A stretch of DNA of 35,085 nucleotides, from positions 1 through 35,085 of the forward strand of contig JAEDNL010000007.1 in assembly GCA_016302505.1 (NCBI GenBank). The letters are read 5' to 3'. Source of the DNA: Bacilli bacterium (GTDB lineage: Bacteria > Bacillota_I > Bacilli_A > RF39 > UBA660). Under the pieces are notes generated by a model. The model had not been told where the DNA came from and ran no database searches. It saw nothing but the letters and a program-made list of their open reading frames with translations. Below are positions 1-5,968 of the stretch, piece after piece. Each line of letters opens with the position of its first letter. Position 1 is the stretch's first letter. The position numbers and the translations under genes were made by a program.

Positions 1-118
1 AATATATTTTTTTATCATAGTTTTTAAATTTATTTTTAAACTCAAAAAATACATAATATACTGTTATGAAAAATAAAACTATAATATTTGTAATAAAAAA
101 CAATTCAATAATTTTCAT
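1..118 (-). CDS. Partial small membrane protein (5' end only)
   Basis: An open frame runs from an ATG at 118 leftward off the window edge: 39 codons without a stop. A good ribosome binding site (GAGGTGAG, minus strand of 122-129) lies 3 bases before the ATG. The first about 27 residues are hydrophobic (LFFITNIIVLFFITVYYVFF), followed by a Lys/Asn-rich stretch, so it is a membrane-anchored protein. An extended -10 (TGATATTAT, minus strand) precedes it, so it is probably a separate transcription unit from the EIIB-like gene. The family is not recognisable from this fragment. Confidence 0.6.
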   Translation of the reverse strand, partial: MKIIELFFITNIIVLFFITVYYVFFEFKNKFKNYDKKIY

Positions 119-150
119 AAACTCACCTCTATAATAATATCATAATATAT

Positions 151-170
151 TTGTCGAATTTTGTCGATTT
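151..170. repeat. Tandem 10-bp direct repeat TTGTCGAATT/TTGTCGATTT
   Basis: Two adjacent 10-mers identical at 9 of 10 positions lie just upstream of the minus-strand partial gene starting at 118. The first unit contains TGTCGAA, which fits the Spo0A box consensus (TGNCGAA), and the 10-bp spacing is one helical turn. It may be an operator for the partial gene. A Spo0A role is only a pattern match. Confidence 0.5.
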
Positions 171-173
171 ATG

Positions 174-209
174 TAAAAAAAATAAGAAATTTTATTAATT
201 TCTTATTTT
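174..209 (-). terminator. Intrinsic terminator of the EIIB-like gene
   Basis: A perfect 12-bp inverted repeat (180-191 with 197-208, 5-base loop) begins at the stop codon of the minus-strand EIIB-like gene. Read leftward it is followed by a run of U (the A run at 174-182 on the plus strand). Confidence 0.85.
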
Positions 210-514
210 AAGTCTATCATATACTTTTTTAATTGCTTAGAATTAGGCCCAAATAGTATTTTTAATTGATTATCTATTTCAACTATACCTTTAGCTCCTA
301 GTTTTTGTATTCCTTCTTTATTAACTAATGATGTGTCTTTAACAGTGACTTTAAGTCTAGATAAATTCATTTGAACATCAATAATATTATCTTTGCCACC
401 TAAATATTGTATTAATTTATTAATTTCAATATGAAAATCTTCTTTCCTAATTCTTACTATTACTAAAGATATAATAATTAATATAACAAATATTAAAATA
501 TATTGCCAAATCAT
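203..514 (-). CDS. Membrane-anchored PTS EIIB-like protein lacking the active-site cysteine
   Basis: A 103-residue protein. Residues 3-20 form a transmembrane segment and residues about 34-100 match the glucose-type PTS EIIB fold: GGKDNI, then a strand ending in LSRLKVTVKD, then LGAKGIVE and the FGP signature before the last helix. In active EIIB the strand reads (A)C(I)TRLR and the Cys carries phosphate. Here the aligned residue is Asn50, so phosphotransfer is not expected. There is no EIIC or EIIA nearby. The ribosome binding site GGAGGG overlaps the stop of the thioredoxin-like gene upstream, so the two are probably co-translated. A regulatory or scaffold role is an inference; the fold call is fairly safe. 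Confidence 0.7.
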   Translation of the reverse strand: MIWQYILIFVILIIISLVIVRIRKEDFHIEINKLIQYLGGKDNIIDVQMNLSRLKVTVKDTSLVNKEGIQKLGAKGIVEIDNQLKILFGPNSKQLKKYMIDLK

Positions 515-523
515 ATTTCCCTC

Positions 524-1108
524 CTATATAGAATTTATTGTATTTACAAGATAAGTATCAAAGTATCCACCAATCTTTGTTTTAAAATTATTTATTTTTT
601 CTTCTGTCCAATATTCATTTGTTAAAATAGGACTAGTCATTAATGAAGTCTCATTATCAAATGCAATAATTTTTCCTTCCTTAACTATCACTAAAGCAGG
701 AGCATATAACCTATAATTATCAGTATCATCTAAGTATAAATAATCATCAAGTCTATTTACTAATTTCTTATATTTTTCTGTATTATTATCTCTTATTGCT
801 TTGAAATTATAATAGTAAATAATATCAATATTTTTTTCTATAGCAATTTCATTTAAATGTTTAACATAACTTTGACACCAACTACTTTCAGGAAAACCTA
901 AGAATATAATACCAGTTCCTTTATCTAATGTTATTAATATTTCATCTATACCTTTATATACAAATACATTATTTTCATCCACTAAATTATATTCAATATT
1001 AAAATTATTATTTACTTTAACTGTTGCTGGTGGTTTACAATATTTATATATAAGTAAAGCACCTACAACTGCTATAAAAATAATACCTAATATTTTAGCT
1101 TTCTTCAT
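524..1108 (-). CDS. Membrane-anchored thioredoxin-like protein
   Basis: 194 residues from the ATG at 1108, chosen over the upstream ATG at 1138 because GAGGAAG lies just before it and the protein then starts with a typical anchor (MKKAKILG, helix to about residue 21). The extracytoplasmic part has a thioredoxin-like beginning (GIIFLGFPESSWCQSY), where thioredoxins have WCxxC. Here only Cys78 remains of the pair; the other cysteine, Cys24, is next to the membrane. Later segments (ALVIVKEGKIIAFD) fit the strand after the cis-Pro loop. It resembles monothiol thioredoxin-fold accessory proteins and may act on the Cys-rich exported proteins seen elsewhere here. It has its own extended -10 (TGATAGAAT, minus strand of 1129-1137) and forms a two-gene unit with the EIIB-like gene. 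Confidence 0.6.
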   Translation of the reverse strand: MKKAKILGIIFIAVVGALLIYKYCKPPATVKVNNNFNIEYNLVDENNVFVYKGIDEILITLDKGTGIIFLGFPESSWCQSYVKHLNEIAIEKNIDIIYYYNFKAIRDNNTEKYKKLVNRLDDYLYLDDTDNYRLYAPALVIVKEGKIIAFDNETSLMTSPILTNEYWTEEKINNFKTKIGGYFDTYLVNTINSI

Positions 1109-1151
1109 AAATTCACTTCCTCTATAATATTCTATCACAAATTAATTAAAT

Positions 1152-1183
1152 AAAAAAGACCAATTAAATTATTTATATAATTG
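1152..1183 (-). terminator. Probable weak terminator after the phosphatidyltransferase gene
   Basis: The minus strand has CAATTA/TAATTG (1178-1183 with 1161-1166) spanning the stop codon, then GTC and six U. The stem is AU-rich, so the call is moderate. Confidence 0.45.
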
Positions 1184-1879
1184 ATCCATTATAGATTCGT
1201 CTTTATGTTTATTATAATAATTTATATCAAAAGATCTAGTTATTATTTCTTTAAAAGATTTACCAAGTTTTTTTCTTTTTTTAATCTTTATATATTTAGG
1301 ATTAAACCTTGTTTCTTTATATTTCTTTATATAATCAAGTAATGCTACTATACAAGATATTGTTATGATTGAACTTAATATTATTATATAAAAATCTGTA
1401 TTTGAAATAATATATTTTATAACTTTACCTTCTATATTTAATTTAGGTATACTAAGCAGTATTAAACTAAATATAACACAAACATCTAATATAATAGTTT
1501 TAATTTTACCAATTTTAGTTGATTTAACATTGCCTCCGTGTTTATATGTTAAGTAACTAGTGTATAATATTAATATTTCTACAATTAGAGGTGGTATCAT
1601 ATATCTATATTCTATACCTAAGAGTATGAATAGGGTAGCATTTAATACTTTATCACTTAAAGCATCCATACTACATCCAAAGAATGTTGATATTTCAAGT
1701 TTTCGCGCTAAAAATCCATCTATCGCATCACTTAAAAATAAGAATATAGTTAATATTGATACTATGTTTATTCCATATAAATGATAGATAATTGGTAATA
1801 ACAAAGCACCAAAAAGTCTACACAAGGTTATTGCATTTATAAGAATAATTTCAAAAATTTTAATACCACTATATTTCAT
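1169..1879 (-). CDS. pgsA: CDP-alcohol phosphatidyltransferase, probably PgsA
   Basis: A membrane enzyme that transfers a phosphatidyl group from CDP-diacylglycerol to an alcohol, in PgsA glycerol-3-phosphate, as the first step to phosphatidylglycerol. The family motif D-x2-DG-x2-AR-x8-G-x3-D-x3-D is complete (residues 51-76: D51, D54, G55, A58, R59, G68, D72, D76), with about six hydrophobic segments around it. The substrate alcohol is not fixed by the motif. I start at ATG 1877-1879, giving 236 residues and the usual short lead into NAITLCR. The longer frame begins with a TTG at 1913-1915 that is part of a perfect -35 element. The gene is divergent from ssrA. The C-terminal about 40 residues are an extra basic tail (KIKKRKK). 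Confidence 0.8.
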   Translation of the reverse strand: MKYSGIKIFEIILINAITLCRLFGALLLPIIYHLYGINIVSILTIFLFLSDAIDGFLARKLEISTFFGCSMDALSDKVLNATLFILLGIEYRYMIPPLIVEILILYTSYLTYKHGGNVKSTKIGKIKTIILDVCVIFSLILLSIPKLNIEGKVIKYIISNTDFYIIILSSIITISCIVALLDYIKKYKETRFNPKYIKIKKRKKLGKSFKEIITRSFDINYYNKHKDESIMDQLYK

Positions 1880-1886
1880 ATATCTT

Positions 1887-1915
1887 ATTTTATGAAATAA
1901 GTTTATTTTTGTCAA
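1887..1915 (-). promoter_or_regulatory. Near-consensus promoter for pgsA-like gene
   Basis: On the minus strand: TTGACA (1910-1915), 17-base spacer, TAAAAT (1887-1892). The ATG follows the -10 by 7 bases, so transcription would start at or next to the start codon and give a leaderless mRNA. An inverted repeat CTTATTT-CATA-AAATAAG overlaps the -10. Confidence 0.75.
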
Positions 1916-1920
1916 TATAC

Positions 1921-1949
1921 TAGAAATATAACATATATTATGGTATAAT
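1921..1949 (+). promoter_or_regulatory. ssrA promoter with extended -10
   Basis: TGGTATAAT at 1941-1949 is an extended -10, ending 11 bases before the first base of tmRNA. A weak -35 (TAGAAA, 1921-1926) sits 17 bases upstream. Confidence 0.75.
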
Positions 1950-1960
1950 CTATACGTAAT

Positions 1961-2311
1961 GGGGCTGCATTGATTCGACAGAATTATGTTTTGTTTAGTT
2001 GCAAGTAGTAGGCATACTTTAAATGCAAAAATAAAATAATCGGAAACGATTTCAAATTCTCTCCAGCTTTTGCTTAATTAAGTAAAAATGGAGCTTCCAC
2101 TTAATCTTTACTTGCGAGGTTAAAGTTGGGAGTCATAAAGCAAGTTATATTATAAATTTGTTTGTGGTTTATAATGAAAAACGAGCAAACTTTGAATAAT
2201 AAGAGAAGTTGGTAATCTACATTATTATTTGAGTATAAAAACCAACTAAACTTGTAGATGACTAAGTGAAACGAATTTTGGACAGGAGTTCGCTACTCCT
2301 CAGCTCCACCA
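1961..2311 (+). ncRNA. ssrA: Transfer-messenger RNA (tmRNA)
   Basis: tmRNA rescues stalled ribosomes and tags the nascent peptide for proteolysis. The 5' GGGGCTG pairs with CAGCTCC near the 3' end, followed by A and an encoded CCA. The tRNA-like T arm (GGACAGGAGTTCGCTACTCC region) is intact. The tag frame is found at 2042-2077 by alignment of AATAATC-GGA-AAC-GAT with the conserved pre-resume context of E. coli (AATAGTC-GCA-AAC-GAC): the resume codon is GGA and the encoded tag is GNDFKFSPAFA followed by TAA. Tags ending in -AFA or similar fit the Mollicute/Bacilli side. It is a single-gene unit with its own promoter and terminator. Length 351 bases is normal. Confidence 0.95.
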
Positions 2312-2323
2312 AATTGAATAATT

Positions 2324-2345
2324 ACAATCTTATGATTGTTTTTTA
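2324..2345 (+). terminator. Terminator after ssrA
   Basis: Stem ACAATC/GATTGT (2324-2329, 2334-2339) with loop TTAT and a following run of six T. Confidence 0.75.
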
Positions 2346-2358
2346 TTTGAAAAAATAT

Positions 2359-2364
2359 TATAAT
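2359..2364 (+). promoter_or_regulatory. -10 element for the tRNA pair
   Basis: TATAAT ends 11 bases before tRNA-Gln. A poor -35 (TTGTTT, 2336-2341) lies 17 bases upstream, inside the ssrA terminator. Confidence 0.55.
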
Positions 2365-2375
2365 TAAATAGTAAT

Positions 2376-2449
2376 TGCCCCATGGCCAAGTGGTAAGGCT
2401 CTGGACTCTGACTCCAGCATCATAGGTTCGAATCCTATTGGGGCAACCA
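2376..2449 (+). tRNA. tRNA-Gln, anticodon CUG
   Basis: Full cloverleaf with encoded CCA: acceptor TGCCCCA/TGGGGCA, anticodon stem CTGGA/TCCAG around loop CTCTGAC (anticodon 2408-2410 = CTG, reads CAG), T loop TTCGAAT. A NNG-reading Gln tRNA is a minor species for such an AT-rich genome. Confidence 0.93.
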
Positions 2450-2450
2450 T

Positions 2451-2526
2451 GCTGAAATAGCTCAATAGGTAGAGCAACTGAATCGTAATCAGTAGGTTGT
2501 GGGTTCAATTCCTATTTTCAGCACCA
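2451..2526 (+). tRNA. tRNA-Thr, anticodon CGU
   Basis: Starts 2 bases after tRNA-Gln, so both are probably cut from one transcript. Acceptor GCTGAAA/TTTCAGC is perfect, anticodon stem ACTGA/TCAGT, anticodon 2484-2486 = CGT (reads ACG), T loop TTCAATT, encoded CCA. The T stem has two G-U pairs. Confidence 0.92.
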
Positions 2527-2570
2527 TAAGAGTTTCACTTGAACTGTCAAAAGGTCAAGTTTTGTAAAGG

Positions 2571-2604
2571 AAAATCACTTGTTTGATAAAGTGATTTTTT
2601 GTTT
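2571..2604 (+). terminator. Terminator after the tRNA pair
   Basis: Perfect 10-bp stem AAAATCACTT/AAGTGATTTT (2571-2580, 2589-2598), 8-base loop, followed by T-rich sequence. Confidence 0.85.
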
Positions 2605-2670
2605 ATTTGAATCTTTGTAGTTAAATAAATGAGTGACATTTATAAATTAGAAATGTTTAATACATATGAA

Positions 2671-2725
2671 TCGGAAATGAAACGGAAATTATTCGGAAGT
2701 AAACTGGAAAATAATTTGAAACTTA
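2671..2725 (+). repeat. Five tandem 11-bp repeats before the ABC exporter promoter
   Basis: Units at 2671, 2682, 2693, 2704 and 2715 read TCGGAAATGAA, ACGGAAATTAT, TCGGAAGTAAA, CTGGAAAATAA and a weaker TTTGAAACTTA. The exact 11-bp period puts the GGAA core on one face of the helix, and the array runs through the -35 region up to the -10. This is the layout of a cooperative regulator-binding array. Confidence 0.6.
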
Positions 2726-2734
2726 TGATATAAT
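2726..2734 (+). promoter_or_regulatory. Extended -10 of the ABC exporter operon
   Basis: TGATATAAT. The best -35 (TGGAAA, 2705-2710, 18-base spacer) is one of the tandem 11-mers, so the array overlaps the promoter. Confidence 0.7.
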
Positions 2735-2777
2735 ATAGTCAGAAAGATAAATAGTAATTTGAAAGGAAATTAATTTA

Positions 2778-3599
2778 ATGGAAAAAGTATTAGAAATTAA
2801 AAATTTATCTAAATTTTATGGAAAAACGAAAGGTGTTGAAAAATTATCATTATCTTTAAATGAAGGTGAAATCTTTGGTTTCATTGGTCCAAATGGTGCT
2901 GGAAAATCAACTACTCTTCGTTCAATTATGAAATTAATTAATTATGATGGTGAAATTAAAAGAACTGATAGTGTCGGTTATTTACCTTGCGAAGTAAATT
3001 TATATGGTAATTATAAAATATCTGAATTATTTGAATTTCATCAAAAAATATATAAAAAAGACATGAGTAAAAAAATTAATTATTTATGTAAACAGTTATC
3101 TATAAATAAAGAAAAAAAGATAAATGAATTATCAACTGGTAATTTAAAAAAAGTAGCAATAGTTCTTTCAATAGCACATGATCCTAAATTAATTATAATG
3201 GATGAGGCAACTAGTGGACTTGATCCACTTATTCAAGAAAAATTTTATAAAATTTTAAAAGAAGAAAAAGAAAAAGGAAATACTATATTATATTCTTCTC
3301 ATAATTTAAATGAAGTTAAAAAAATTTCTGATAGAATTGGAATTATTAAAGATGGAAATTTGATAGATATAAAAAACATTGATGAAATGGTCAATAATGA
3401 AGTTTACTATATAACAATATATACAGATGATGAAAAACTTATAAATAAATATAAGTATTCATATGATGATAAAAAAATACAATTGTCATATAAAGATGAT
3501 ATTAATAAACTTATTCAAGAACTAAGTAAATATAATATAAATAAACTATTAATAGAAGAAGCATCCTTAGAAGATATATTTATGTTGTATTATAAGTAG
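2778..3599 (+). CDS. ABC transporter ATP-binding protein (ABC-2 exporter type)
   Basis: 273 residues. It powers the permease encoded next. Walker A GPNGAGKST at 37-45, signature LSTGN at about 118, Walker B LIIMDE at about 138 with D-loop SGLD, and the H-loop SSHNL at about 172. The signature LSTGNLKK rather than LSGGQ is common in the bacitracin/multidrug ABC-2 group. The Q-loop Gln is not obvious (GYLPCE). The C-terminal about 70 residues form the accessory domain of this group. Start ATG 2778 has AAAGGAAA upstream. The substrate is unknown; self-protection from a peptide or lipid export are both possible. Confidence 0.9.
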   Translation: MEKVLEIKNLSKFYGKTKGVEKLSLSLNEGEIFGFIGPNGAGKSTTLRSIMKLINYDGEIKRTDSVGYLPCEVNLYGNYKISELFEFHQKIYKKDMSKKINYLCKQLSINKEKKINELSTGNLKKVAIVLSIAHDPKLIIMDEATSGLDPLIQEKFYKILKEEKEKGNTILYSSHNLNEVKKISDRIGIIKDGNLIDIKNIDEMVNNEVYYITIYTDDEKLINKYKYSYDDKKIQLSYKDDINKLIQELSKYNINKLLIEEASLEDIFMLYYK

Positions 3600-3610
3600 G
3601 AGGAATCAGT

Positions 3611-4399
3611 ATGTTATTAAAAAAAGAATTTAAAGATAATTTTAAATCACTATTAATATGGGCAAGCATAATTTCGATTATATATATAATAATAATTGCT
3701 TTATATCCAAGTATTATTTCATCATCAAATAACATTAATGAAATGTTAGAAGGATTTTCACCGGAAATGTTAGAAATATTTAATATGGATATTATTGACT
3801 TATCTAAATATTCTGGGTGGTATACATCAGAAGGACTAATATTTGTTATATTAGGAATTGGTATCTATTCTGCAATATTAGGTTCCAGTATTGTATTAAA
3901 AGAAGAAAATGATAGAACAATAGAATATCTAGCGGTATTACCTATATCAAGAACAAAAATACTTTTAACAAAAATAATTGTTGGAATAATTGATATACTA
4001 TTAATTACACTTATAGTAGGATTAATTAATACAATAGGAGCATCAATAATAGAAGAAATTAATTTTATTCAAATCTTAATGATTTCTATAACACCTTACT
4101 TAACATCATTGATATTATTCTTTATTAGTTTATTTATTTCTATGTTTTTTAAAAAAACAAATAAAACTCTACCAATATCAATAGGATTAGTTTTTGGTTT
4201 TTATTTGATAGATATATTGACAAAATTAAGTGATAAATTAGAATGGTTAAAATATTTAACACCAACCACATTAGCAGACACTAGAAGTTTAATATGCAAT
4301 AATGAATTTAATATTATGTATGTTTTCATAACTATTATTATAAGTATTTTTATAGGTAGTTTAAGTATAATTCTATATAATAAAAAGGAATTTGCATAA
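3611..4399 (+). CDS. ABC-2 type membrane permease
   Basis: 262 residues with about six transmembrane segments, a large loop after the first one (residues about 38-70) and the cytoplasmic stretch LKEENDRTIEYLAVLPISRTKILLTKI typical of ABC-2 permeases (residues about 98-124), here given by position because it is the family hallmark. Its ribosome binding site GGAGG overlaps the stop of the ATPase gene with 11 bases between the genes, so the pair is co-translated and forms one exporter. There is no clear terminator directly after it. Confidence 0.85.
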   Translation: MLLKKEFKDNFKSLLIWASIISIIYIIIIALYPSIISSSNNINEMLEGFSPEMLEIFNMDIIDLSKYSGWYTSEGLIFVILGIGIYSAILGSSIVLKEENDRTIEYLAVLPISRTKILLTKIIVGIIDILLITLIVGLINTIGASIIEEINFIQILMISITPYLTSLILFFISLFISMFFKKTNKTLPISIGLVFGFYLIDILTKLSDKLEWLKYLTPTTLADTRSLICNNEFNIMYVFITIIISIFIGSLSIILYNKKEFA

Positions 4400-4497
4400 T
4401 TTAACTAAACAATTCCAAGAGTAAATTATAATAAGATTTGCTATCTTTATATTATACTATATATATATTAAGTTTGAAAGAAAGTTAATCAATCTAA

Positions 4498-4707
4498 CAG
4501 TTTATAGTAGATTTAATAAATAATCTTAAAGTAACTAAAATTTTAAGATATAAAATAGTAACATTGTTAGGTATTTTTACCATATTTATAGGAGTAGTTT
4601 GTGTGATTAATAGTCCTTTTGTATTGAGTAAAGTATTTATATTAGTAAGTATATTTCTAATTATTTGAATTTGTCTGTATATAACAATTTCAAAAAACAG
4701 CAATTAA
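4498..4707 (+). pseudogene. Remnant of a small two-helix membrane protein gene
   Basis: One frame reads as a plausible membrane protein of about 69 codons: a Lys-containing start, helix one (IVTLLGIFTIFIGVVCVI), then NSPFVLSKV, helix two, and a short polar tail ending at TAA 4705-4707. It lacks an ATG start (a TAA is at 4495) and has a TGA at 4666-4668 inside the second helix. A purine-rich ribosome-binding-like stretch (GAAAGAAAG) lies about 20 bases upstream and a strong terminator directly after the stop, as expected for a once-real gene. TGA at a spot where Trp would fit suggests a TGG-to-TGA mutation. The family is not known. Confidence 0.45.
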
Positions 4708-4716
4708 TTACAATAT

Positions 4717-4741
4717 ATAGAGTAGAAATACTCTTTTTTTA
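4717..4741 (+). terminator. Strong terminator after the decayed gene
   Basis: GAGTA-GAAA-TACTC (4720-4733), a GNRA-type tetraloop stem, followed by eight T. It also ends transcription from the ABC exporter operon if that reads through. The remaining 4742-4964 is AT-rich with no gene that I can see, only a short hairpin GTCTT-CCAA-AAGAC at 4808-4821. Confidence 0.8.
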
Positions 4742-4964
4742 ATTTGTTTACTGATAAAAATTTAACGAAAAAATTGAAAATTGAATGAATAGTAATTTTT
4801 GGTATAAGTCTTCCAAAAGACCTATGATATATTAAAAATAATTGGTGTATATATAAAATAACATTAAAGGACTAAATTTAAATTATGTTTTTAAAAAAAA
4901 TAAATTGTATTCAACCTTTTAATTGATATTAAATATAATTTTAATATATTTTAAAATATATATA

Positions 4965-4973
4965 TGATATAAT
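4965..4973 (+). promoter_or_regulatory. Extended -10 of the DUF3955-like gene
   Basis: TGATATAAT, 35 bases before the ATG at 5009. Confidence 0.65.
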
Positions 4974-5008
4974 ATATGATAGAAAGTATTTGAAAGATGG
5001 AGATAATT

Positions 5009-5212
5009 ATGAAAAAACAAAAAATAATTAATATAATTGGATTATTTTTAGTGTTGTGTGGATTAATATGTTTTATAATAAAATGCTTATCAAACGAATA
5101 TATTGATTTTGATGGTGTTTTACATGAATATTTCTTTTTGTTACCAATAGGATATTTATGTATATTTGTCGGAATTATATTACTTGTATTAAAAAAGTTT
5201 ATAAAAAAGTAA
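5009..5212 (+). CDS. DUF3955-like two-helix membrane protein
   Basis: 67 residues from ATG 5009, chosen because GGAG sits 5 bases upstream; the ATG at 4997 contains that ribosome binding site. Two transmembrane helices (residues about 6-24 and 46-62) are separated by a short loop with YIDFDGVLHEYFFLLPIG. The D-x-x-G-x-LHE-x-FFLxP pattern is what I recall for DUF3955, a family without known function in Gram-positive bacteria. An XRE regulator gene follows 76 bases downstream and may control it. Confidence 0.6.
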   Translation: MKKQKIINIIGLFLVLCGLICFIIKCLSNEYIDFDGVLHEYFFLLPIGYLCIFVGIILLVLKKFIKK

Positions 5213-5215
5213 TAT

Positions 5216-5232
5216 TGCTACTAAAAGTAGCA
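5216..5232 (+). terminator. Hairpin between the DUF3955-like and XRE genes
   Basis: TGCTACT-AAA-AGTAGCA, a perfect 7-bp stem right after the stop codon. No direct T run follows, so it could be a weak terminator or an mRNA stabiliser. Confidence 0.35.
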
Positions 5233-5288
5233 TAAAACCTCTTTATTTTTAAAATGATTAATTATAAAATTATATTGAGGAGAAAGTT

Positions 5289-5846
5289 ATGACACTTGGA
5301 AAAAAAATTAGAAACATTAGAAAAAGATTGTGTATATCACAAGATAATTTGGCAAGTATTATGAATGTATCGAGACAAACAATAACTAAGTGGGAAACTG
5401 ATAAAGGAATGCCTGATATGAGTAATTTACAAGAATTATCAAAAGTACTTAATATAAGTATAGATAATTTAATGAATAATGATGGGTTACCACTACTTAA
5501 AATGAAAATTAAACTCGATAGAAATAAATATAAAAACAAATTAACTTCATATAGGGATATACTTAATGATTATTTTAATAATAGTGAAATATTTGTACTT
5601 TCATTTTATAACGATTTAAATTTAATAGAGAAGATACTCAATTTATTTACTGGAGGAGATTATTATTTAATAAAAGATGTTAGTGATTTATCACCATATT
5701 ATCTAGTAGTGAACAATGAAACTAAACTATTAATAAATATTAAAGATTATAATTTAATTATTTATGAACTTTCTAGTGATATTAATACTAAGAAATTTAA
5801 ATTTGATAATAAAACTTATATTAATTGTGGAAAATTAAAAATATAA
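5289..5846 (+). CDS. XRE-family transcriptional regulator
   Basis: 185 residues. Residues about 4-62 are a Cro/C1-type helix-turn-helix domain (IRNIRKRLCISQDNLAS, then VSRQTITKWE and the LSKVLNISIDNLM end). The remaining 120 residues are cytoplasmic, Asn/Asp/Lys-rich, and not recognised. They may be a sensor or oligomerisation domain. The ribosome binding site GAGGAG lies before ATG 5289. It follows the DUF3955-like gene and the ABC exporter, which are plausible targets, but no operator shared between them was found by eye. Confidence 0.8.
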   Translation: MTLGKKIRNIRKRLCISQDNLASIMNVSRQTITKWETDKGMPDMSNLQELSKVLNISIDNLMNNDGLPLLKMKIKLDRNKYKNKLTSYRDILNDYFNNSEIFVLSFYNDLNLIEKILNLFTGGDYYLIKDVSDLSPYYLVVNNETKLLINIKDYNLIIYELSSDINTKKFKFDNKTYINCGKLKI

Positions 5847-5852
5847 AAATAA

Positions 5853-5883
5853 TAGAGAGAAAACCAATATTTCTCTCTACTTT
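5853..5883 (+). terminator. Terminator after the XRE gene
   Basis: Perfect 10-bp stem TAGAGAGAAA/TTTCTCTCTA (5853-5862, 5870-5879) with a 7-base loop; the T tract is short (CTTTCT). Confidence 0.7.
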
Positions 5884-5941
5884 CTATTCATATATTATCA
5901 TAAAATCGTATTTTTTTCAAGACTTGTATATTTTGTATAAT

Positions 5942-5950
5942 TGTTATATT
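5942..5950 (+). promoter_or_regulatory. Extended -10 of the methyltransferase gene
   Basis: TGTTATATT, 18 bases before the ATG, so the mRNA leader would be about 11 bases. An alternative -10 (TATAAT, 5936-5941) lies just upstream. Confidence 0.5.
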
Positions 5951-5968
5951 AAATATATGAGGTGAGGT

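Noticed and set aside
1880..1915. Longer pgsA reading frame starting with TTG at 1913-1915
   Set aside because: That TTG is the first half of a perfect TTGACA -35 element, there is no ribosome binding site, and family members start near the ATG at 1879.
2293..2508. Minus-strand frame of 71 codons
   Set aside because: It is entirely antisense to tmRNA and the two tRNAs; its apparent peptide comes from tRNA sequence.
2376..2604. Phage or island attachment site at the tRNA/tmRNA cluster
   Set aside because: No integrase, no repeat of the tRNA 3' ends further right, and the downstream genes do not look phage-derived.
4666..4668. TGA read as tryptophan (code 4)
   Set aside because: TGA is used as a normal stop elsewhere (for example 23874-23876) and TGG encodes Trp throughout, so this is a mutation in a dead gene.
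4997..5008. Upstream ATG of the DUF3955-like gene
   Set aside because: The ATGGAG at that place is itself the ribosome binding site region for ATG 5009.
5270..5539. Minus-strand frame opposite the XRE gene, and other antisense frames such as 15371-15640 and 25783-26007
   Set aside because: They overlap clearly conserved plus-strand genes and show only low-complexity hydrophobic or Ser-rich sequence typical of reverse-strand shadows.
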